A DNA stretch of 64,000 nt from Impatiens glandulifera (lineage: Eukaryota > Streptophyta > Magnoliopsida > Ericales > Balsaminaceae): assembly GCF_907164915.1 (NCBI RefSeq), contig NC_061863.1:31157258-31221257 (forward strand), read 5' to 3'. Made by a program: the position numbers and the translations under genes. Position 1 is the stretch's first letter. Every line of letters starts with the position of its first letter. Below, piece by piece: positions 58,270-64,000 of the stretch. The notes under the pieces are model-generated. The model saw nothing but the letters and a program-made list of their open reading frames with translations. It was not told the DNA's origin and ran no database searches.

Positions 58270-58766
58270 TAAATTGATTATGGAAATTGTAAAGCTATTA
58301 AAAAGGATGGGTTACCCTGTACACAAGTTGTAAACAACTATGTACAATAAGTTCTCATTTATCATATTAGTTTATCTTAAAATACTTTAATCATTTTTAT
58401 TCATTTTATTGTTGCGTATATATAGATTCAAAGGGACATACTGATCATACCACACAATGGTAAGATTGGGCTCATTTTGTAAACTATGTTTTCTTACAAA
58501 ATTTGGAGATGAATGTCCATCGCAATTAATTGATTGGTATGGTTAAACTATTGTTAATTGCAATACATAACACATCTATGAAGTACATTACTTCTAGAAC
58601 TGAGGTGAAAGGAGGTTATGTTGTTCCAACATAAAACTTGAAGTAGCATTTTCTAATGTTCAATATTCGGGTAACGAATGATTTATTTGGTGATAGATAA
58701 TACTTATGATAATCCCTGAAATATTGTCATTGAAGGAACCTAAGGACTAGTTTCAAAGATTATAAG
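58270..58766 (+). pseudogene. Duplicated internal fragment of MCM10 (exons 5-8 with introns)
   Basis: It aligns along its whole length with 27112-27603 of the MCM10 gene, introns included. It covers the end of exon 5, the tiny zinc-finger exon 6, exon 7 and the start of exon 8. Differences are scattered substitutions and small indels. Several would destroy splice sites or add stops (for example the intron AG before exon 7 and a TAG in exon 8). Because introns are kept it was copied as DNA, not from mRNA. It ends at the LINE poly(A) side. Confidence 0.93.
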
Positions 58767-59565
58767 TTTTTATTGGGAAAACGATTTATTGACATTTCAT
58801 TAAAAATGCTAAAAGAGGGAAAATGAGTTTCAAGAAACAAAGCTAGACAAACCCTAGCTTTGTTGAAAATACTAAATGAGTTTCAAACAACTGAATTATA
58901 GAACAAACAGAACAACAAACAATTGAATTACAAATAAGTCATCAAACATAACTATTTGAATATTATTTTCCTTGTAATTATTTTATAAGGGATATTCCAT
59001 GTTTGACTGAGATTCTAATTGTCTTCATTAATCGGAATTCCCTCCATCTATGTATGAGAGCGTTTCCATTACAAACAATATCATCCCAAACTTTCCTTTT
59101 TTTTTCTCTTATTAGTGCTATGAATTCTTGTATTTCTTTATCCCTAGGTATTGTATACCTGGGCTCCAAAGAATCATTTGAAAACATTCGCATAAAAGCT
59201 ATCTTCTTTAGCCTTTTTCTTTACAAGCTTTTTGATTTTGTTCCATGCGCCTAGAAATTTATTGATATTCATGTTCTGAGCAAAATTATTCCACAAATTG
59301 GATACAAATGTGTACTCCCTAAACAAGTGTTCAATGCTTTCCTCTTTTGCTATGCAGATTGGGCAATTGATATCTGAAATATTCATGTACTTCTTAATTC
59401 TGTCTCTTGTCTCCGATCTTTTCCTAAATATCAGCCAAAGAATTAATTGGTTTCGAGGTATAAACTTTGATGACCATACTACTTTATACCTTTGAGTTGG
59501 TCGAAATATTTCAGAACTATTAAAAATAATCCGAATTTGGATGTTTGTGGTCGAAATTAAACGTT
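58767..59565 (-). pseudogene. 5'-truncated LINE 3' end (RT C-terminal zinc domain)
   Basis: On - the frame reads RYKVVWSSKFIPRNQLILWL, then CPIC and an EHLFREY block, as in the zf-RVT domain that closes plant L1-type reverse transcriptases. 59174-59386 and 58978-59193 hold most of it, with a shift between. The 3' end on - is a short A run abutting the MCM10 fragment. Truncation at the 5' side is usual for LINE insertions. No target duplication was found. Confidence 0.8.
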
Positions 59566-62490
59566 AGAAGAGTTTGGTGACCGATTCACACCTATGTAAA
59601 TACTTTAGGGACTAAATTATTATGAATTAATTAAATTAATTTAGTAAACAAGTATTTTGTGAAATTTTTAAAAATAGAAAGTCTTGATGGATGATTTGAA
59701 CAAAATGTAGGAGTTCGGGAAATCGAAAAAGATGAATCATGGAAAGCTGCAAACGACGTTCATTTTTTTACTCTTTCACTTGATTCCTTCCATGATCGTC
59801 GATTTCCAAGGCCTCGACTACACGTAGGGAGATTCCTTGGACATTGTCTACTCGAAATATCTTCTAGTACTCTCCATCGTTGTCGCCTATCACTCGTCCG
59901 TATGCAAGATGAATCCAAGAAAGTCATCGAAAAGAGGACATCTCTGTTTCTACATCGGGAATCCGATTTTTTGAAGGGATGCTCTGCCTTGTCCCGCCAT
60001 CGCCCCAGGCCATAAAGTTCGTCAATGTGTTGAACGTCATTAGTCGGAATATAAGTTCACTAGGAAGGATAGTAGAGAAGTAAAACGAAGATTCCCCTAT
60101 GGATCAGGAATTCGATCAAGGATGCGTTCGTCATTCGTCCTCCGTCACAACTTCTACTTAGTAACATCGCGCCACGCTTGAGTCTTTGCTGAATTCAAGG
60201 AAATTCCATAGATTTATTTAGTTGAAGAACTTGCTCAAGTGTTTCTTCTCCGGCAATAGTTTTAGAATTCGGCAATGCTGATAGAGAATTGGAGTTGAAG
60301 CTAGTCTTGATCTTGTCTCTTCTTAGTCTAGACTCTCAACTCCTAACCTAAATTGTAGTAGTTATATATAACTAAGTAGTTTAACTAATATTCAGATACA
60401 CAATATGAAAAAATCAAATAATTGAACTAAACGAACTAACAATTTCTTCGATTTAAATGTATAAATACACTAGTTGATATAAATTAGAAGGTGCTGATGT
60501 AAGATTTGAGACCTACTTGAAGGAGATGAAGAAAGAGAAGAAACCAATCACTAAAGTAGAGTTCTCTGGAGAAGTCAGTTTCTCACCTGAATTTGTTTGT
60601 CGTATTATTAGTTTGGTATCAGAACTATCAGGTTCGATTCTCTCTCTAAATGTAGGCTATAAATCTTTCAAATGGCCAACGAAGACTTAAATGAATAAGG
60701 ATTATTCCTTAAATACCCAAGTAAGGGGTAAAACATTAGAATAATTAAATTTTGGAAACGGGTAACTCACTTGACGAGTTGAACCGACTCATTTAAGCGC
60801 CAAGATGACTTTCGACCGAGTTCAATTTTGTAGGTAATTAGACAAGGTACACTCTCCGCTTTGAATCAAGAAAAATAGTTTAAGTGTAGGAAAAGTTACA
60901 TATTTATGAAGTTCAATCTTTTTCATTGTCTCGGTTTCAACTTTCCCACTTCAACCGAGACTTTCAAGTGTTGTATGTTTTTACTCAGATCACCATTGAC
61001 GTTGGACCATAATGATTGGAAACGTATACGACTTAGCTAAAAGTTTCGTCTTTCCCATGAAGTCCAAGACAAGCCGTAGGTCCATGTAATTCTCGATGGA
61101 ACGTCGTTTACCACAAAATGAACAATCTGTCCAAAGGGGAACCTAGTATGGTTTGTATGTCGAGCCATGAGTGCTACTTGTTGTGAATATAAATCCCACT
61201 TAATGATCTTTCAAATGATATCTCATTTTAATCAAATGATCAAGTAAATTAAAATATATGAATATATGAAGTCACACCTAAATTCAGTTCGCTCTATGAT
61301 TGAAACGAGTGTACTTAAATTATTTTGCCAGGCTGTATAGACCACCTTAGCCGTCGAATGGAGACTCAAGACCGATGCCATTCGCTTGGATTGTGTCTTA
61401 ACTTTCTAAACATAAGTATAAATCCAATTATAATGCTTTGTGGATTAGGTTATGAATTTCTAATAGTATGCATGTTCAGTTTAATCCTATTTTGGATGCA
61501 TCGTCTTGTACAGTCAATATCTCGTGGTTAAGAGCGTCAATCCATAAAGGGGATCAAACAGATCTTGTAGAGGACTCTTCAAGATTTTCAAAACATTCAA
61601 GAACATCAAAAACCATCAAATTTCAAGGCTTGGGTGAATTTTTAAATTTAAGGATCCTTGTTGATCTTCCTTTAGCCAAAGAAACGCCCAACAAAAGTCT
61701 TTTGGGAGTTTTTTAAATGAGGCACTTGCTGACGCCAAGATGAAGGCACTCGCACATTTTGAAAATTCTGGGCACGCGCGTTAAATTCTATTGACCTAGC
61801 CTTGAACTGCCCGGTTTGACTATTTTTCCATTTTGAAAGCTTTCTACATAAAATTACAAATACCAATATTATACTCAAAATTCATAATTTTCAAGTCTCC
61901 CAAATTTTGACTTATTATAAAAATTAATATTTGGGGGGTAAAAACAAGCCTTAAAATGGTTGTTCTGACATTTTGCCTAAATTGCAATATTATACTCAAA
62001 ATTCATTATTTTCCAAACCGGTCATTCTAAAGATGTTGGTTCAACCGAATTCTGAGTATTTTCGAAAATTGGCATTTGGATCGCTTTCAAACGGTCATTT
62101 CAAGCTATTTTTGAAAAGTGTTTCTACTTTTTTCTCTAAATTCAATAACCAAAGACAATGACCTAATTGAAAGATTAAAATTCTCTTGTTGAGCTAAATT
62201 TCGGTCACCAGATGACCATTTTAAGCGACCACTCATATACAATTGGAAATCCACTCTTAATGATCTTTTTGTGAAGAAATGAAAATGGGGAATAAATCAA
62301 AACTCCTCTAAAACAGTATAGAACTTTTCAATATTCTCGAATGCTAAAGACATTTTGACCCAAAGCTAACAATGCGATGAAGTTGTAAGTTTTTCTACAT
62401 TCATGCATCACAAAATTTAACACCCTAGTCATACTAGTGACATTTGTTTGAGCATGCGTTCAAATACCCAAGCTTTTGAGGCATGATAAT
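59566..62490. other. Anonymous region before the terminal copia fragment
   Basis: No gene is recognised. A TGGTATCAGAAC at 60614-60625 (+ strand) differs by one base from a tRNA-iMet primer site and could mark a decayed LTR element upstream. A stretch of about 30 bases (AATATTATACTCAAAATTCAT...) is repeated at about 61866 and 61985. Confidence 0.35.
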
Positions 62491-62803
62491 TGTTATAATC
62501 AAACCACAATAAATGATAATAAAAGAGAAAAGGAAAAATGAACACCAAGAATTACGTGGAAAACTCTTTATGGGTGAAAAACCACGGGTAGAAGAGAAGG
62601 TTTCACTACATCAAAGATTATACAATTTTGATGGCCAACATAAAACTGATAAGAGAAAAGACAGTTGTATTCTCTATATGTTGTCTAACCGTAAAATACA
62701 ATGTATATAAATTAAAGGGGGTTAGACCCATTAAGTCTACAGGTCCATACAGTGCGGGCAAATCCCGCCAACCCAACAAGAATTTGGGCCACAAACTCTA
62801 ACA
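62491..62803 (-). repeat. Probable 3' LTR of a Tnt1/Tork-like copia element
   Basis: It ends ...AACTCTAACA on +, followed by the RNase H end of a copia pol a short distance on. The left edge is uncertain (TG at 62484 or 62491). The partner LTR is outside the window. The ACAATCTCTACCTTG sequence after it is where the polypurine tract should be. Confidence 0.55.
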
Positions 62804-62879
62804 ATCTCTACCTTGAAACGAATTCCAATCTTTGATAGCAAAAACACAAAATCAAACCTCTTCCACCACAACCTCTAAG

Positions 62880-63990
62880 GGCATAACTCAGCAATGAAGA
62901 CCAATCAAGTTCAAGCAATGCTCAAACTTGGTAATAGGAAATGACTTGGCCATCATATCTATAGGATTATTGTCTGTATTCACCTTGCTCACAATAATAT
63001 CACCAAGAACAACCACATCACGCACAAAATGATACCGTACATCAATGTGCTTAGTCCTCTCGTAAAACATCTGATCATTCGTCAGAAAAATAGCACTCTA
63101 GATATCACAAGAGATTGAAGAAATTTGCAAATCTTCACTAGGTTCTCCAAACAAGCCATTCATCCAAGTTGCTTCCTTGCAAGCTTCTCTAATCGCCATG
63201 TACTCTGTCTTTATAGTAGACAAAGCAACTGTAGCCTGCAGCATATCCTTCCAACTAATAGCACAACCACCAACACAAAAATGTAACCAGACAACGATCT
63301 TCTCTTATTAAGATCTCTAGCGTAATCTGAATCAATGTAACCGACTACTTCATCTCTACTTTTTCCAAACTATAAGCAAACATCTGTAGAACCACATAGG
63401 TATCTGAGAATCCATTGAACTGATTTCCAATGTTCCTTACTAGGGTTTGCCATATATCTACTAACAACACTAACTGCATATGCTAAGTCAGGCCGTGAAC
63501 AAACCATAACATACATAAGGGAGCCAACGACACTAGAGTATGGCTGTCACGACATGTAATCATCATCACTATCTGACTGTGGTGACAAAGAGGACGATAG
63601 TCTAAAATGAGTAACTAGTGGAGTACTTACCGGCTTGGCACTTTGTATGTTAAACATACTAAGGACTTTCTTGATGTACCTCTTTTAACTTATGTACAAT
63701 TTACCAACCGATCTATCTCTAAGAATCTCCATTCTAAGCATCTTCTTTGTTGCACCTAAATATTTCATCTCAAACTCTCTACTCAACTGTGCTTTCACCT
63801 TTTTGACTTCTCTCTGATCTTTCGCAGCAATTAGCATATCGTCAACAAACAACAACAGGTAAACGAATGAACCATCATCACATACTTTAAAGTAGACACA
63901 ACTATCGTAACTACTCCTCCTAAAATCACGAGTATTCATAAATGTATCGATATGCTAATTTCGATGAAGGAATAATGTTGGGATATTCAA
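62880..63990 (-). pseudogene. Tnt1/Tork-like copia pol, 3' part (RT end and RNase H)
   Basis: On -, RT at 63685-63939 has LLFVDDMLIAAKDQREVKK and FEMKYLGATKKMLRMEILRD, close to the Tnt1 type rather than the Sirevirus type of elements 1-3. RNase H follows in several frames, ending at 62888-63070 with [13 protein letters not shown] and [10 protein letters not shown]. Several stops are present. The element continues past the window's right edge. Confidence 0.88.
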
Positions 63991-64000
63991 CCGTAAGTAA

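Noticed and set aside
58766..59580. Resumption of MCM10 sequence after the LINE (TTAGAAG near 59563)
   Set aside because: The match is under a dozen bases and does not continue, so it is chance.
1..64000. tRNA, rRNA or other structural RNA genes
   Set aside because: None recognised by eye. A covariance-model scan would be needed to exclude small ones.

Overview
This window looks like nuclear DNA of a flowering plant, most likely a eudicot. The species cannot be named from the sequence. The evidence is one intron-rich host gene (MCM10), Sirevirus-type Ty1/copia elements with tRNA-iMet primer sites, a Mutator-like element with a DUF1985/Ulp1-like second gene, a plant LINE 3' end, and plastid-derived rps19 and rpoC2 segments. 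Apart from MCM10 the window is nearly all mobile DNA, mostly decayed.

Layout. (1) 1-20000 is a nest. A Ty3/gypsy remnant (+ strand, from 18381) was split by copia element 2 (7993-18380, - strand), whose 3' accessory gene was split by copia element 1 (1-7992, - strand). Element 1's 3' LTR and the far halves of element 2 and the gypsy element lie left of the window. (2) 20000-25950 has no recognised gene, only two degenerate tandem repeats. (3) 25952-28266 is a complete 11-exon MCM10 gene (409 residues predicted). (4) 29147-31179 is a hAT-like non-autonomous element holding a solo copia LTR with a perfect 5-bp target duplication. (5) 31262-41244 is a 10-kb Mutator-like element with long terminal inverted repeats, an 8-bp target duplication, two convergent broken genes (MuDR-type transposase and DUF1985-Ulp1-like protease), captured plastid DNA, two long foldbacks and a CpG-rich motif scattered along its length. 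(6) 41871-55891 is copia element 3 (14 kb, - strand), bounded by two LTRs. (7) 55892-62490 is largely anonymous but holds a genomic duplicate of part of MCM10 (exons 5-8, introns included) abutting a truncated LINE. (8) 62491-64000 is the 3' end of a different, Tnt1/Tork-like copia element.

The most interesting feature is the accessory coding capacity of the three Sirevirus-like elements. Between RNase H and the 3' polypurine tract they carry extra ORFs built on one divergent domain of about 200 residues. Element 1 has one copy, element 2 has at least one copy fused to a long coiled-coil/basic tail, and element 3 has three in series, the last with the long tail. These occupy the position of the env-like gene of Sireviruses, but I see no membrane segment or signal peptide. 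The LTRs of elements 1 and 2 each contain a tandem array whose monomers are themselves inverted repeats. All three elements have lost the Asp-Ser/Thr-Gly protease triad and carry stops and frameshifts, so none looks autonomous now.
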